The notes under the pieces are model-generated. The model did not search any database and was not told the DNA's origin. It saw only the letters and a program-made list of their open reading frames with translations. A program made the position numbers and the translations under genes. From Pontiella desulfatans (GTDB taxonomy: Bacteria; Verrucomicrobiota; Kiritimatiellia; Kiritimatiellales; Pontiellaceae): a stretch of 64,000 nt of DNA. The stretch spans positions 154,798-218,797 of the forward strand of contig NZ_CAAHFG010000004.1 in the NCBI RefSeq assembly GCF_900890425.1. The letters run 5' to 3'. Within the stretch, counting starts at the first letter, position 1; every line of letters begins with the position of its first letter. This document shows positions 33,707 to 42,259 of the stretch, piece after piece.

Positions 33707-33808
33707 GTAATGCGTATTGCGTATTGCGTATTGCGTATTGCGTATTGCGTAAAACGGGAACAACTCCCCGCCTGCCGGGTCCATTACGAATTACGCATTA
33801 CTCGTTAC
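33707..33808. repeat. Facing heptanucleotide repeat arrays between convergent genes
   Basis: Bases 33707-33755 hold GTAATGC, five copies of GTATTGC, then GTAAAAC. Bases 33781-33808 hold the same family on the opposite strand (GTAACGA, GTAATGC, GTAATTC, GTAATGG). GTAATGCG at the left pairs with CGCATTAC at 33794-33801, and a T-run follows at about 33810. The arrays may form a bidirectional terminator between the purine permease and the SDR gene. They match the repeats at 12418-12450. Confidence 0.8.
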
Positions 33809-33814
33809 GTTTTT

Positions 33815-34606
33815 TTACCAAACCGTTTTCATCGAACCACCATCCACGGCGATGGTCTGGCCGGTGATGTAGGAGGCGGCGTCCGAAAGCAGGAAGGCGC
33901 CGAGACGGCCGAATTCCTCGATGGTTCCGTAGCGCCCCAAGGGAATGCCGAGTTCGTTTGCGGCCCGGACTTCCTCCACCGGCAACTCCCGGGCTTCGGC
34001 TTTCAGGGCATCCAGCGCCTGGACGCGGTCGGTATCGATCCGCCCCGGCATCAGGTTGTTGATGCGGATGTTTTCCGGCGCCAGCTGCTGCGATAGGCTC
34101 TTGGCCAAGCTGGTTACGCCGGACCGCATGACATTCGAAAGCAGCAGGAAATCGATCGGCTCCTTCACGGAAACCGACGTGACGGTGAGGATGGCCCCCC
34201 CGCCCACCTCGCGCATGGCGGGCAACACGGCCCGGATCATCCGGACCGAGCTCATCAGCGTCAGTTCAAAGGCGGATTGCCAGTCGGAGTCGGCAAAGTC
34301 GTCGAACGTTCCCGCGGGCGGGCCGCCGGCATTCACGACGAGACAATCGACGCCACCGAAGGCCTCGGTTGTGCTTTCGAGCCACTCGGCAATGGATTCC
34401 GGATTCGAAACATCCAGAATGTTGGGCAACACCTCCGAGCCGGTCTCCTCGGTTAAAACCTCGGCGGCATCGAACACGTCCGCCTCGGTACGGCTACCGA
34501 TCGAAACCAAGGCCCCTTCGCGGGCCAGCTCGCGCGCGATGCCGTAGCCGAGCCCCCTGCTCGCCCCGGCCACCATCGCCACTTTTCCATGCAATCCAAG
34601 TTCCAT
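33815..34606 (-). CDS. SDR-family oxidoreductase (FabG-like subgroup lacking YxxxK)
   Basis: 263 aa Rossmann-fold protein. The nucleotide motif is AGASRGLGYG (residues 14-23), NAGG follows strand 4, and the C-terminus has the usual ITGQTIAVDGG. The canonical catalytic Tyr-x-x-x-Lys is absent: after TSVSVKEPIDF the expected place reads LLLSNVMRSGV. A known SDR subgroup has a similar LSN..R substitution, so this may be that group rather than a dead enzyme. The substrate is unknown. It is convergent with the purine permease and is followed on the same strand by no gene. Confidence 0.88.
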   Translation of the reverse strand: MELGLHGKVAMVAGASRGLGYGIARELAREGALVSIGSRTEADVFDAAEVLTEETGSEVLPNILDVSNPESIAEWLESTTEAFGGVDCLVVNAGGPPAGTFDDFADSDWQSAFELTLMSSVRMIRAVLPAMREVGGGAILTVTSVSVKEPIDFLLLSNVMRSGVTSLAKSLSQQLAPENIRINNLMPGRIDTDRVQALDALKAEARELPVEEVRAANELGIPLGRYGTIEEFGRLGAFLLSDAASYITGQTIAVDGGSMKTVW

Positions 34607-34620
34607 TTTTCAACCTCCGT

Positions 34621-35229
34621 TCACTGCAACAAGAAACCAACCGCCACCACCACCCCGGCATCGGCGGCGGCGTGGGTCAGGATCGGCAGGCCGTAGCCCC
34701 CGAACCGGTCCGCCGCCCAGCGCCAGAACACCGAACTGCCCACCAGCACCCCGAAAACCAGGAAAAGCCACGGCCAATGGATCAGCTGGAACAGCACCAG
34801 CACGTGGTAGCCGGCAAACAGTAGATCCTGCCAACATAGCCAAACAAAACCTTCCGGCGCAAGGCCGCGCCAATGGATCTCCTCCAGCACCGGGTGGACG
34901 ATGGAAAAGTAGGGAACCAGCAAAAGCCATGAAAGGCCGGTCAACCCGTAGCGCGCCATCCATTCCGGCAAGACGGTTTCCGATGCGGCAAACCAGGGCC
35001 ACATGAAATAGACAATCGGTGCGGCAAATGCGCAGACCAGTACCGAAGGAATCAGTAACGGCGTCCGCATGCCCGCCCATGCCCGCTTCCAAACGTTCGG
35101 TCGGCGGCGCATCAACAGGAAGGCCACGATGCCCGCGTGATACAGCAGCACCGCCGTCCACGCACTGCGGAACAGGTACAGTCCAACCAGGACGGCCATA
35201 TAGGGGACGAAGCCGGCAAATAGATTCAT
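34621..35229 (-). CDS. CPBP-family intramembrane metalloprotease
   Basis: 202 aa from the ATG at 35229; a TTG at 35265 would add 12 residues. Several membrane helices surround the CPBP motifs: PVLEEIHWRG (motif 1, EExxxR), FAGYHVLVLF (His of motif 2) and LTHAAADAG (His of motif 3). Such proteins (Abi/CAAX type) cleave within membranes or process peptides. The gene ends 14 bp before the SDR start, so the two may share a transcript. The substrate cannot be inferred. Confidence 0.85.
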   Translation of the reverse strand: MNLFAGFVPYMAVLVGLYLFRSAWTAVLLYHAGIVAFLLMRRRPNVWKRAWAGMRTPLLIPSVLVCAFAAPIVYFMWPWFAASETVLPEWMARYGLTGLSWLLLVPYFSIVHPVLEEIHWRGLAPEGFVWLCWQDLLFAGYHVLVLFQLIHWPWLFLVFGVLVGSSVFWRWAADRFGGYGLPILTHAAADAGVVVAVGFLLQ

Positions 35230-35333
35230 GGGGAAAGCTATAATCCATTTTCGGGGTTGCGCCAATTCCGTTTCTGCACTTGATCTTCAGCTCCCCGCAT
35301 GCTTTCTTACTGGTAAGAAATGGAGAGCATCCA

Positions 35334-35597
35334 ATGCAAAAACTCGCGACAACCAAAATGACGACCAAAGGACAGGTGGTTATTCCCGAAGCAATCCGCA
35401 AAGCCTTGCACCTTGAGGCCGGCAACCAATTCGTTGTTGTTGCCCATGAGGACACCGTGATTCTTAAAACCATCAAAGCCCCTTCAATTGATGAATTCAG
35501 GGCGCTGATGGACAAAGCCCAGGCACAGGCCAAAGCCGCGGGCATGAAGCAATCAGATATCTCCAAAGCGATTAAAGCCGTCCGGTCTGGAAAATGA
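35334..35597 (+). CDS. AbrB/SpoVT-type antitoxin
   Basis: 87 aa. The swapped-hairpin DNA-binding domain is plain: MTTKGQVVIPEAIRKALHLE and GNQFVVVAHEDTVILKTI. The Lys/Ala-rich C-terminus (DKAQAQAKAAGMKQSDISKA) would bind the toxin. GGAGAGC precedes the ATG at 35334. Its last codons overlap the following PIN gene by ATGA. The antitoxin looks complete, but the toxin has lost its middle, leaving the antitoxin as an orphan. Confidence 0.9.
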   Translation: MQKLATTKMTTKGQVVIPEAIRKALHLEAGNQFVVVAHEDTVILKTIKAPSIDEFRALMDKAQAQAKAAGMKQSDISKAIKAVRSGK

Positions 35598-35782
35598 GGG
35601 TCGTAATCGACACCAACGTTGCCATGTCGGCAATTTTCTTTGGAGGGGTGCCGAGAACTTTGAAGCCAATCAGGATAATGATTTGTAGCGGCGACAAGCA
35701 CCTACTAAATGTGAATGGCTACAAAGGCATCGAAGTGCTCAAGCCCAAACCCTTTTCCGATAAATACCTCAAGGCTAAATAG
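35594..35782 (+). pseudogene. Internally deleted PIN-domain toxin
   Basis: 62 aa against about 140 for the family. The start is normal (MRVVIDTNVAMSAIFFGGVP) and keeps the first catalytic Asp. It then jumps to the usual C-terminus (ICSGDKHLLNVNGYKGIEVL, ending KPKPFSDKYL), which keeps the last Asp in SGDKHLL. Roughly 75-80 residues, including the central acidic residues, are missing without loss of frame. The product would lack a complete nuclease site. It overlaps the AbrB gene by four bases (ATGA), as in intact modules. Confidence 0.75.
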
Positions 35783-35785
35783 ATC

Positions 35786-36949
35786 ATGTGTGAAGACTGG
35801 ATACAACCCATACTCGACAGCGCGCAGGCGCAGGGGCTCGAACGGACGGCGCGCGTCTATCCCGAGGCCGGCGGCGTCATCAAGATCGATGGAAAGGAAG
35901 TGCTCAACTTTTCGAGCAACGACTATCTCGACCTCGGCCGCCACCCGCATGTGATGGATCGCGCCCGCGAAGCGCTCGACCAATACGGCATCGGCGCCAC
36001 CGCCTCGCGGCTGGTGACCGGCACCCTGCCGATCCACGAAGAGCTGGAGGCCCGGCTGGCCCGGGAAAAGGGCTACGAGTCCGCCCTCGTCTTCGGTTCC
36101 GGCTATATGGCCAACGCCGGCACCATCCCTAGCCTCGCCGGGCGCGCCGACACCATCTTTGCCGACAAGCTGGTGCACGCCAGCATGGTCGACGCCTGCA
36201 AGCTCTCCGGCGCAAAACTGGTACGCTGGGCGCACAACGATGTCGAGGCCCTGGAAAAGCGGCTGGAGCAATACGCAGACACGAACGGCCGGAAGCTGAT
36301 CATCACCGAATCGGTTTTTAGCATGGACGGCGACCTTGCACCGCTGAAGGAAATCGCGGCGCTGGCCGAAAAATACGGTGCGATGCTGATGGTCGACGAG
36401 GCACACAGCACCGGCACCTTTGGCGAAAACGGATCGGGACTGGTTCGTGAATTCGGGATTGAAAAAGCCGTAACCGTTTCGATGGGCACCATGAGCAAGG
36501 CGATGGCGGGCTATGGCGGCTACGTCGCTTGTTCCGAAAATCTGCGCAAGCTGCTGGTTAATTCCTCCCGCGCCTTCATCTATACCACCGCCCCGCCCCC
36601 GGCCGTCATCGGCGCGGCGCTCGGCGCGCTTGATGTCTTCGAAGCCTCCCCGCGCCTCGGCTACATCCTCCAGGCGAACGCGGCTTATTTTCGCAGCCTG
36701 CTCCACGAAGCCGGGCTCGACACCCTGCAAAGCCAAAGCCAGATCATCCCCATCGTCATCGGCGAAAACAAAAAGGCGGTCGCCATTTCGCAACGGTTGC
36801 GCGAGGAAGGCATTATTGCGGCCGCCATCCGCCCGCCGACGGTTCCGGCCGGCTCCGCCCGGCTCCGGATTTCCATCACCCTCGCCCACCTCGTCGACGA
36901 CCTCGAACGCGCCGCCAAGCTCATCATCAAAGCCGTAAAAGAAAACTAG
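35786..36949 (+). CDS. bioF: 8-amino-7-oxononanoate synthase
   Basis: 387 aa PLP enzyme of the alpha-oxoamine synthase family, normal length. It contains NFSSNDYLDLGRHP, TASRLVTGT, the stacking His131 (VHASMVDA), Asp204 and His207 (VDEAHSTGTFG) and the PLP Lys238 (SMGTMSKAMAG). It condenses pimeloyl-ACP or pimeloyl-CoA with alanine in biotin synthesis. Other biotin genes lie at 39165 (BioH-like), 54875 (bioC), 60360 (bioD) and 61067 (bioA). KBL and other homologues are similar, but the biotin genes in the window favour BioF. It starts 3 bp after the broken PIN gene. Confidence 0.9.
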   Translation: MCEDWIQPILDSAQAQGLERTARVYPEAGGVIKIDGKEVLNFSSNDYLDLGRHPHVMDRAREALDQYGIGATASRLVTGTLPIHEELEARLAREKGYESALVFGSGYMANAGTIPSLAGRADTIFADKLVHASMVDACKLSGAKLVRWAHNDVEALEKRLEQYADTNGRKLIITESVFSMDGDLAPLKEIAALAEKYGAMLMVDEAHSTGTFGENGSGLVREFGIEKAVTVSMGTMSKAMAGYGGYVACSENLRKLLVNSSRAFIYTTAPPPAVIGAALGALDVFEASPRLGYILQANAAYFRSLLHEAGLDTLQSQSQIIPIVIGENKKAVAISQRLREEGIIAAAIRPPTVPAGSARLRISITLAHLVDDLERAAKLIIKAVKEN

Positions 36950-37198
36950 GGTTTTTCGAGTCCCCGACCTTACGAAAACTCTGATCAACGCTTGTATGCA
37001 GCATATGCCTCCCATGCCCGCCGGCTCTGGAACCATCAGCGCATAAAACGGCGTAACCGGCCTATTTACTGCGAGTTGCGCGTCATGAACCCCTGCTGGC
37101 ACGCCCTGTGCGATTGGTGATCATAATAATCAGAGTTCGATCAACCAAGTCTGGGAGATAGACGAAGATCCACCGGGCGCATGAAGGAGATAATGGCC

Positions 37199-39088
37199 AT
37201 GAAAAAAACAACCGCGGGATTCAAAGTCGGTATTGTGACGTCGCTGCTCCACTTGGGCTTTGCAGTATATCTCTGCAACATATTTTCACAATCAAACAGC
37301 AGTACGGCGGGACTGGTGTTCATCCCTTTGCTAATTCTGGATGCACCGATCATTTTCCTGCTTCAGTTTGCGGGCGGATTGCCTCCCCTGGTTCAGTTTG
37401 GAGTTCTGGGTTCGCTATTTTGGTTCCTGGTCCCCTGGCTTACGGGGCGTCTTATTGAGCGCAAGCGCCCCGATTGGCCGGGAGCGGCAAAATGCTTTAG
37501 CATCCTTGGAGTCATGGTGCTATTTCCGGTCGTCTCTTTTGTTGGAATTATCCCGTTGCAGTCGACCCTTTCAGATCGGGCAAGAAGGCCGGTTGAACTG
37601 AAAAAAAATCTGGGAGATGCCACTTCCGACAATCTTACACAGCGCGTGGTTTTCAGTGATAAGACTCTTCATCAGGGCATAACCTCCATTGATCATGGCC
37701 TCTGGAGATCGAATAGTGGGCCGGAGACGTTGGTATGCTTTAACTGGGGAATGGTGCTGCTGGACGATCAGTACGAGGAGCTTCGGCGGGTTGAATTCAC
37801 CAACCACTATGTTTCAGTGCGCCCAGTGGGCATCGCTGATGCCGGAGACTGCCGGGTACTGGCACGCCGGCACTTTAAGTCCGCCACTTTGCTGGATTCG
37901 AATGGCGATGAGATTTGGAACCACGCTGAGCGAGCCGAGGGCGAGAGTGCCATCGACGGAGCCCTTAGCGGGGACATCGATGGGGATGGCGTGGCCGAGT
38001 TTGCTGTGAACCGTCGCTATAGGGAAGGGATTAAGCTACTGGACAAAAACGGTAAGACCCTGTGGAAGCATCCGGTCTCTTCACTGGGGCATATCGAGAT
38101 GGCGGATGTCCGGGGCAACGGAAAGGAAGAATTCTTTTTCAAGGATGGCAGCAGCTTCACTACGTTGGATGCAAACGGGACGGTTGTTGACCGGCTAAAA
38201 ATATCAAAGGCTCCCGAGGAGTTTGCGTTGGTTCAATGGCCGGGCATAAGAAACCGGCTCAATATTCTTTTGCCGGGAGAGAACAACATCAGGATCGCGG
38301 ACATGAGGGGCCGCATCCTCATGGAGCTCGATGCTCCGGGATGTCGCACTTATGGAGAAGTCGATGCCGTTGCCGTCAGGTTCCGTAAGGATGAGCCGGC
38401 CCATCTGGCGGTTAGAAAGAACCTATCCCCGGATCTGGCCGTGCTCTATGTCTACGACGCCAACGGGACGCTGGTCTTTCAAAAGTCCGAGACAACAAGA
38501 AAAGGAATTACGCATCCTACCCTGACAGCAATATCAGCGGGGGATTCCTCCGAAGAGAGGCTGCTGGTTGGGCACTGGAATCGGCTTAAGGGGGCGCAAT
38601 TGGTCGAGTACTCGCTGAACCCCGATGCAGAGGTCAAACCGCTTGAACAAACAACGGAAGCCGGCATCGCCCCTATGGTTTATGCAGAAGAAAACACTTC
38701 CCGGCTAGAGCTTCTTCCCCGGGATGCCGTGATTGAAGGTCGTATAAAACTCGAGGATAAACCTACCGGCCCATGCCTTGGCTATTGGGACTCCCCGGAC
38801 GATTTCATCTGGTTCGATGTCTCCGGCCTTGGCGAAGGCACCTACAAGGTAATCGTGAACTATGCCGCTCCCTCCCAAAATGGAGGCGTCCTTTCAATCC
38901 AACTCAACGAGCGCATGTTTGAGCAGCACTTCAAACCTACCGGCGGCTGGAACACGCGTGCCGATCAGGGCATTGGCGTGATCGAGCATAAAGGCGGGGC
39001 ATTGGCCATCACCCTGTCCATCAAGGAACCGAACCTGGAAAACTATGCGGTGATGAATTTCTTCTCCATGACCCTGGTAAGGCAGTAA
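37199..39088 (+). CDS. Membrane protein with FG-GAP-like propeller and carbohydrate-binding-like C-terminus
   Basis: 629 aa from the ATG at 37199, with GAAGGAG about nine bases upstream. Residues 1-130 hold four hydrophobic helices (VGIVTSLLHLGFAVYLCNIF, LVFIPLLILDAPIIFLLQFA). A long beta-repeat region follows with FG-GAP/PQQ-like units (SGDIDGDGVAEFAV, LLDKNGKTLWKHP, MADVRGNGKEEFFF). The last ~120 residues (from AVIEGRIKLEDKPTG) look like a jelly-roll carbohydrate-binding module. The whole could be an inner-membrane protein with a large periplasmic sensor or binding portion. It appears less GC-rich than its neighbours, and no family name can be given. Confidence 0.75.
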   Translation: MKKTTAGFKVGIVTSLLHLGFAVYLCNIFSQSNSSTAGLVFIPLLILDAPIIFLLQFAGGLPPLVQFGVLGSLFWFLVPWLTGRLIERKRPDWPGAAKCFSILGVMVLFPVVSFVGIIPLQSTLSDRARRPVELKKNLGDATSDNLTQRVVFSDKTLHQGITSIDHGLWRSNSGPETLVCFNWGMVLLDDQYEELRRVEFTNHYVSVRPVGIADAGDCRVLARRHFKSATLLDSNGDEIWNHAERAEGESAIDGALSGDIDGDGVAEFAVNRRYREGIKLLDKNGKTLWKHPVSSLGHIEMADVRGNGKEEFFFKDGSSFTTLDANGTVVDRLKISKAPEEFALVQWPGIRNRLNILLPGENNIRIADMRGRILMELDAPGCRTYGEVDAVAVRFRKDEPAHLAVRKNLSPDLAVLYVYDANGTLVFQKSETTRKGITHPTLTAISAGDSSEERLLVGHWNRLKGAQLVEYSLNPDAEVKPLEQTTEAGIAPMVYAEENTSRLELLPRDAVIEGRIKLEDKPTGPCLGYWDSPDDFIWFDVSGLGEGTYKVIVNYAAPSQNGGVLSIQLNERMFEQHFKPTGGWNTRADQGIGVIEHKGGALAITLSIKEPNLENYAVMNFFSMTLVRQ

Positions 39089-39164
39089 CGATTCCAACCC
39101 CAGGCCTCGGAACTAAACGGACTGCACTTGATCTATCTCCCACCGATCCTGTACTCCTGTCTTA

Positions 39165-39827
39165 ATGAAAAACGTTCTACTCATAAGTGGATGGGCGCAC
39201 GGCATCGAGGCCATCAAGCCCATGGGCGATGCGCTGGCCGGTCGCTTCGAAGTGCGGTTGACGACCGGGGCAGACGTGCTCGCCGCCCGATCCATTCCGG
39301 ACTCCGATTATATCGTGACCGGCTCGATGGGCGGACTGCTGGCCATGGAGCTGCTGCCGGAGAGCTGCCGGAAACTGGTGCTCATCTCCTCCACCGCCAA
39401 ATTCTGCGCGGCCGAGGACCACCCCTGCGGCACCCACGAAAAAATCCTCAAGCGCATGATTGTGCAACTCCAGCGCAATCCGGATGCCGTTTTGGCGGCG
39501 TTTTACAGGAACGTCCACCACCCCCACCCCTGCCACCCCTACGCAGGAGCGCAAGAACCTCTCGACTCGCTGGTGGCCGGGCTCGAGTATTTGCTGGCAT
39601 CGGACGTCCGCGCGAAGGTTCCGACCCTTGGGGTCCCGACGTTGCTGCTGCACGGAGCGCAGGACCGGATCATCCCCGTCGGTGCGGCGGAATGGCTGCA
39701 CGGGCAGCTGCCGGACAGCCGGCTGAAGGTCTTCGAAGACGACGGACATGCCTTGCCGGCCCACCACTTCGCCGAAACAATGAATGAAGTTCAGCAGTTC
39801 ATAAACGAGGAAGATGAAAATGAATGA
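39165..39827 (+). CDS. Alpha/beta hydrolase, BioH-like
   Basis: 220 aa, shorter than BioH (about 255). The fold's elements are clear: SGWAHG oxyanion loop, nucleophile elbow TGSMGGLLAME (Ser in GSMGG), acid GAQDRIIPVG and His in DDGHALPAHH. The opening GWxxG and the GSMGG elbow resemble pimeloyl-ACP methyl-ester esterases. bioF is 3 kb upstream and bioC is also in the window, so release of pimeloyl-ACP is a reasonable guess. It overlaps the next gene (RimB-like) by 14 bp and may instead serve that operon. Function is therefore tentative. Confidence 0.7.
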   Translation: MKNVLLISGWAHGIEAIKPMGDALAGRFEVRLTTGADVLAARSIPDSDYIVTGSMGGLLAMELLPESCRKLVLISSTAKFCAAEDHPCGTHEKILKRMIVQLQRNPDAVLAAFYRNVHHPHPCHPYAGAQEPLDSLVAGLEYLLASDVRAKVPTLGVPTLLLHGAQDRIIPVGAAEWLHGQLPDSRLKVFEDDGHALPAHHFAETMNEVQQFINEEDENE

Positions 39828-40278
39828 ACCCCTCAAACTCGGATGGAGGGAATGGTGCGCCCTTCCCGAACTTGGAATCCCGGCCATCAAGGCCAAGGTC
39901 GATACCGGCGCAAAAACCTCCTGCCTGCACACCTTCTCGATCGAGCCGTACCAAGAGGACGGGGCTTCCCGTGTGCGCTTCAAGGTCCACCCGCTCCAGA
40001 AAAATGAAAACCTGGTCCTGGAATGCACCGCCGCGGTGAAGGATGAGCGGATCGTTAGCGATTCGGGCGGGCATAAAGAGTTGCGCTATATCATTGAAAC
40101 CAAAGTTTTAATTGGCGATAAGTTCCGACTGATTGAGATGTCGCTCACCAACCGGGATTCCATGCGCTTCCGCATGTTGCTCGGTCGTCGCGCCATGGAA
40201 GAAAACACGCTTGTCGATCCGGCGGCTTCCTACCTCAACGGGAGACTCAGGGCCAAATCCCTGTACGGCCTCGTTTGA
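39814..40278 (+). CDS. RimB-like retropepsin-type protease (ATP-dependent zinc protease family)
   Basis: 154 aa. The aspartic-protease-like motif is [13 protein letters not shown] (Asp30-Thr-Gly), with the later family motif [20 protein letters not shown]. The family is often named 'ATP-dependent zinc protease' although the motif is retropepsin-like. In Pseudomonas RimB acts with RimK in trimming or controlling polyglutamate tails. Here rimK follows 16 bp downstream and an aspartoacylase-like gene after that, the same gene set seen in many proteobacteria. Confidence 0.88.
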   Translation: MKMNEPLKLGWREWCALPELGIPAIKAKVDTGAKTSCLHTFSIEPYQEDGASRVRFKVHPLQKNENLVLECTAAVKDERIVSDSGGHKELRYIIETKVLIGDKFRLIEMSLTNRDSMRFRMLLGRRAMEENTLVDPAASYLNGRLRAKSLYGLV

Positions 40279-40294
40279 ATTTGGAGAATACAAA

Positions 40295-41200
40295 ATGAAA
40301 ATCGCGCTACTGTCCCGGAATGCCAAACTCTATTCCACCCGCCGGCTCAAAGAAGCGGCGGAAGAGCGAGGGCATGACGTGCAGACCATCGACGTGCTGC
40401 GCGCCTACATGAACATTGCATCGCATCACCCGACCATTCACTACAAGGGCGAGGCCATCGAAGGGATCGATGCGGTCATCCCGCGCATTGGCGCCTCGGT
40501 GACCTTCTACGGCGCCGCCGTGTTGCGGCAGTTCGAGATGATGGGGGTCTACCCGCTGAATGAATCGGTGGCCATCACCCGCTCGCGCGACAAGCTGCGC
40601 TCCCTCCAACTGCTTTCGCGCAAGGGCATTGGCCTGCCGCTCACGGGCTTCGCCAGCAAGCCGGACGATATCAAGGATATGATCAAGATGGTCGGCGGCG
40701 CACCGCTGGTCGTCAAGCTGCTCGAAGGCACCCAGGGCATCGGCGTGGTTTTGGCCGAAACGCAAAAGGCGGCGGAAAGCGTGATCGAGGGCTTCATGGG
40801 CGTGAAGGCCAACATCCTGGTGCAGGAATACATCAAGGAATCCAAAGGCGCGGACATCCGTTGCTTCGTGATCGGCAACAAGGTCGTTGCCTCGATGCAG
40901 CGCAAGGCGGCGCCCGGCGAATTCCGCTCCAACCTCCACCGCGGCGGCACCTCGTCGCTGATCCGGATTACGCCGGAAGAACGTTCCACGGCGGTTCGCG
41001 CCGCCAAGATCATGGGGCTGAATGTTGCCGGGGTTGACCTGCTTCGCTCCAACCACGGCCCGGTGGTGATGGAGGTCAACTCCAGCCCCGGGCTCGAAGG
41101 CATCGAGAAAGCCACCGGGAAGGATATTGCCGGGCAGGTGATCGATTACATTGAGAAGAATGCCAAGGCGGGGAACACCAAAACCAAAGGGCAAGGCTAG
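40295..41200 (+). CDS. rimK: RimK-type alpha-L-glutamate ligase (ATP-grasp)
   Basis: 301 aa from the ATG at 40295, preceded by TTGGAGAAT. ATP-grasp features are visible: [59 protein letters not shown], and the metal site [18 protein letters not shown]. RimK adds glutamates to the C-terminus of ribosomal protein S6. Close relatives modify other carriers, so S6 as target is inferred. It lies in a tight operon between the RimB-like protease and an aspartoacylase-family gene. Confidence 0.93.
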   Translation: MKIALLSRNAKLYSTRRLKEAAEERGHDVQTIDVLRAYMNIASHHPTIHYKGEAIEGIDAVIPRIGASVTFYGAAVLRQFEMMGVYPLNESVAITRSRDKLRSLQLLSRKGIGLPLTGFASKPDDIKDMIKMVGGAPLVVKLLEGTQGIGVVLAETQKAAESVIEGFMGVKANILVQEYIKESKGADIRCFVIGNKVVASMQRKAAPGEFRSNLHRGGTSSLIRITPEERSTAVRAAKIMGLNVAGVDLLRSNHGPVVMEVNSSPGLEGIEKATGKDIAGQVIDYIEKNAKAGNTKTKGQG

Positions 41201-41203
41201 CCC

Positions 41204-42253
41204 ATGCAAGCGGCCATCACCATTGACGGTCAGGAAATCAAGGCAGGAACCCGCCAGTCCATCCATCTGCCGCTACCGGAATTCTACAACTATTCACCCA
41301 CCACCATGACGATCCATGTGGTGCATGGCCGCAACCCCGGGCCCTGCCTGCTGGTGACGTCCGCGGTGCATGGCGACGAGATCAACGGCGTGGAGATCAT
41401 CCGCCGCCTGCTGGGCCACAAATCAATCGAACGGATCAAGGGCACCCTGCTGCTGATCCCGGTGGTGAACGTGTTCGGGTTTGTGGCGCAGTCGCGCTAC
41501 CTGCCGGACCGGCGCGACCTGAACCGCTCCTTCCCCGGATCGCCGAAAGGCTCCATGGCCTCGCGGCTGGCCAATGTGCTCATGACCGAAGTGCTGCCCC
41601 ATTGCACCCACGTGATCGACCTCCATACCGGGGCCGTCGCCCGCGAAAACTTTCCCCAGATCCGGGCAACGCTCAACGGCAATGCCGAACTCGCGGCGCT
41701 CGCCAAGGCGTTCAATGCACCGGTGGTGCTCGATGCCGGCCTGCGCGACGGCACCTTCCGCAAGGCCGCCCATGAGCTCGGCATTCCATCGCTGGTCTAC
41801 GAGGCCGGCGAGGCCCTCCGCTTCGACGAAGTCTCGATCCGCGCCGGGGTCGCCGGCATACTCAACATTCTGTCGCACCTCGGCATGGTCCGCAAACGGA
41901 TGCGCCGGAAGGAGCACCATCCGCTCATCGCCAAGAGTTCATCCTGGGTGCGGGCCTCCCAGAGCGGCGTGGCCCGGTCGCTGGTCCCGCTGGGCGCGAA
42001 GGTTTCCGTCGGCGACGAGCTGGCCTACATCAGCGATCCCTCCGGCGGACACGAAGAGCTGGTGAAGAGTTCCGTGGCCGGGATCGTGATTGGCCGCACC
42101 CGGCTGCCGCTGGTGCACGAGGGGGAAGCGATTTTCCACATTGCGCGGTTTTCCCAAACCTCGGAAGCCGCCGAGTCGATCGAAAACTTCCAGGACGCCT
42201 TCGACCCGCTCACCGATACGGTGGAGAGCGAGGAACCGCCGGTGTTCAGCTAG
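41204..42253 (+). CDS. Succinylglutamate desuccinylase/aspartoacylase-family zinc hydrolase
   Basis: 349 aa. Zinc ligands are visible at His56 and Glu59 (AVHGDEINGVEI) and His141 (VIDLHTGAV), with substrate loop RDLNRSFPGSPKGS and catalytic Glu in YEAGEALRFD. A biotinyl/lipoyl-like beta domain closes the protein (GDELAYISDPSGGHEELVKS, GIVIGRTRLPLVHEGE). It starts 3 bp after rimK and belongs to the RimB-RimK cluster, where it may remove acyl or glutamyl groups. It is convergent with the broken GNAT/nitrilase gene, 6 bp away. Confidence 0.9.
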   Translation: MQAAITIDGQEIKAGTRQSIHLPLPEFYNYSPTTMTIHVVHGRNPGPCLLVTSAVHGDEINGVEIIRRLLGHKSIERIKGTLLLIPVVNVFGFVAQSRYLPDRRDLNRSFPGSPKGSMASRLANVLMTEVLPHCTHVIDLHTGAVARENFPQIRATLNGNAELAALAKAFNAPVVLDAGLRDGTFRKAAHELGIPSLVYEAGEALRFDEVSIRAGVAGILNILSHLGMVRKRMRRKEHHPLIAKSSSWVRASQSGVARSLVPLGAKVSVGDELAYISDPSGGHEELVKSSVAGIVIGRTRLPLVHEGEAIFHIARFSQTSEAAESIENFQDAFDPLTDTVESEEPPVFS

Positions 42254-42259
42254 GCGCCG

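Noticed and set aside
33707..33808. CRISPR array
   Set aside because: Units are 7 bp with no spacers, and no cas genes are in the window.
35705..37102. 465-aa minus-strand frame opposite bioF
   Set aside because: Antisense shadow; bioF on the plus strand has all catalytic residues.
36950..37198. Possible RNA gene in the 249-bp gap after bioF
   Set aside because: No tRNA-like cloverleaf or strong conserved hairpin could be drawn by eye.
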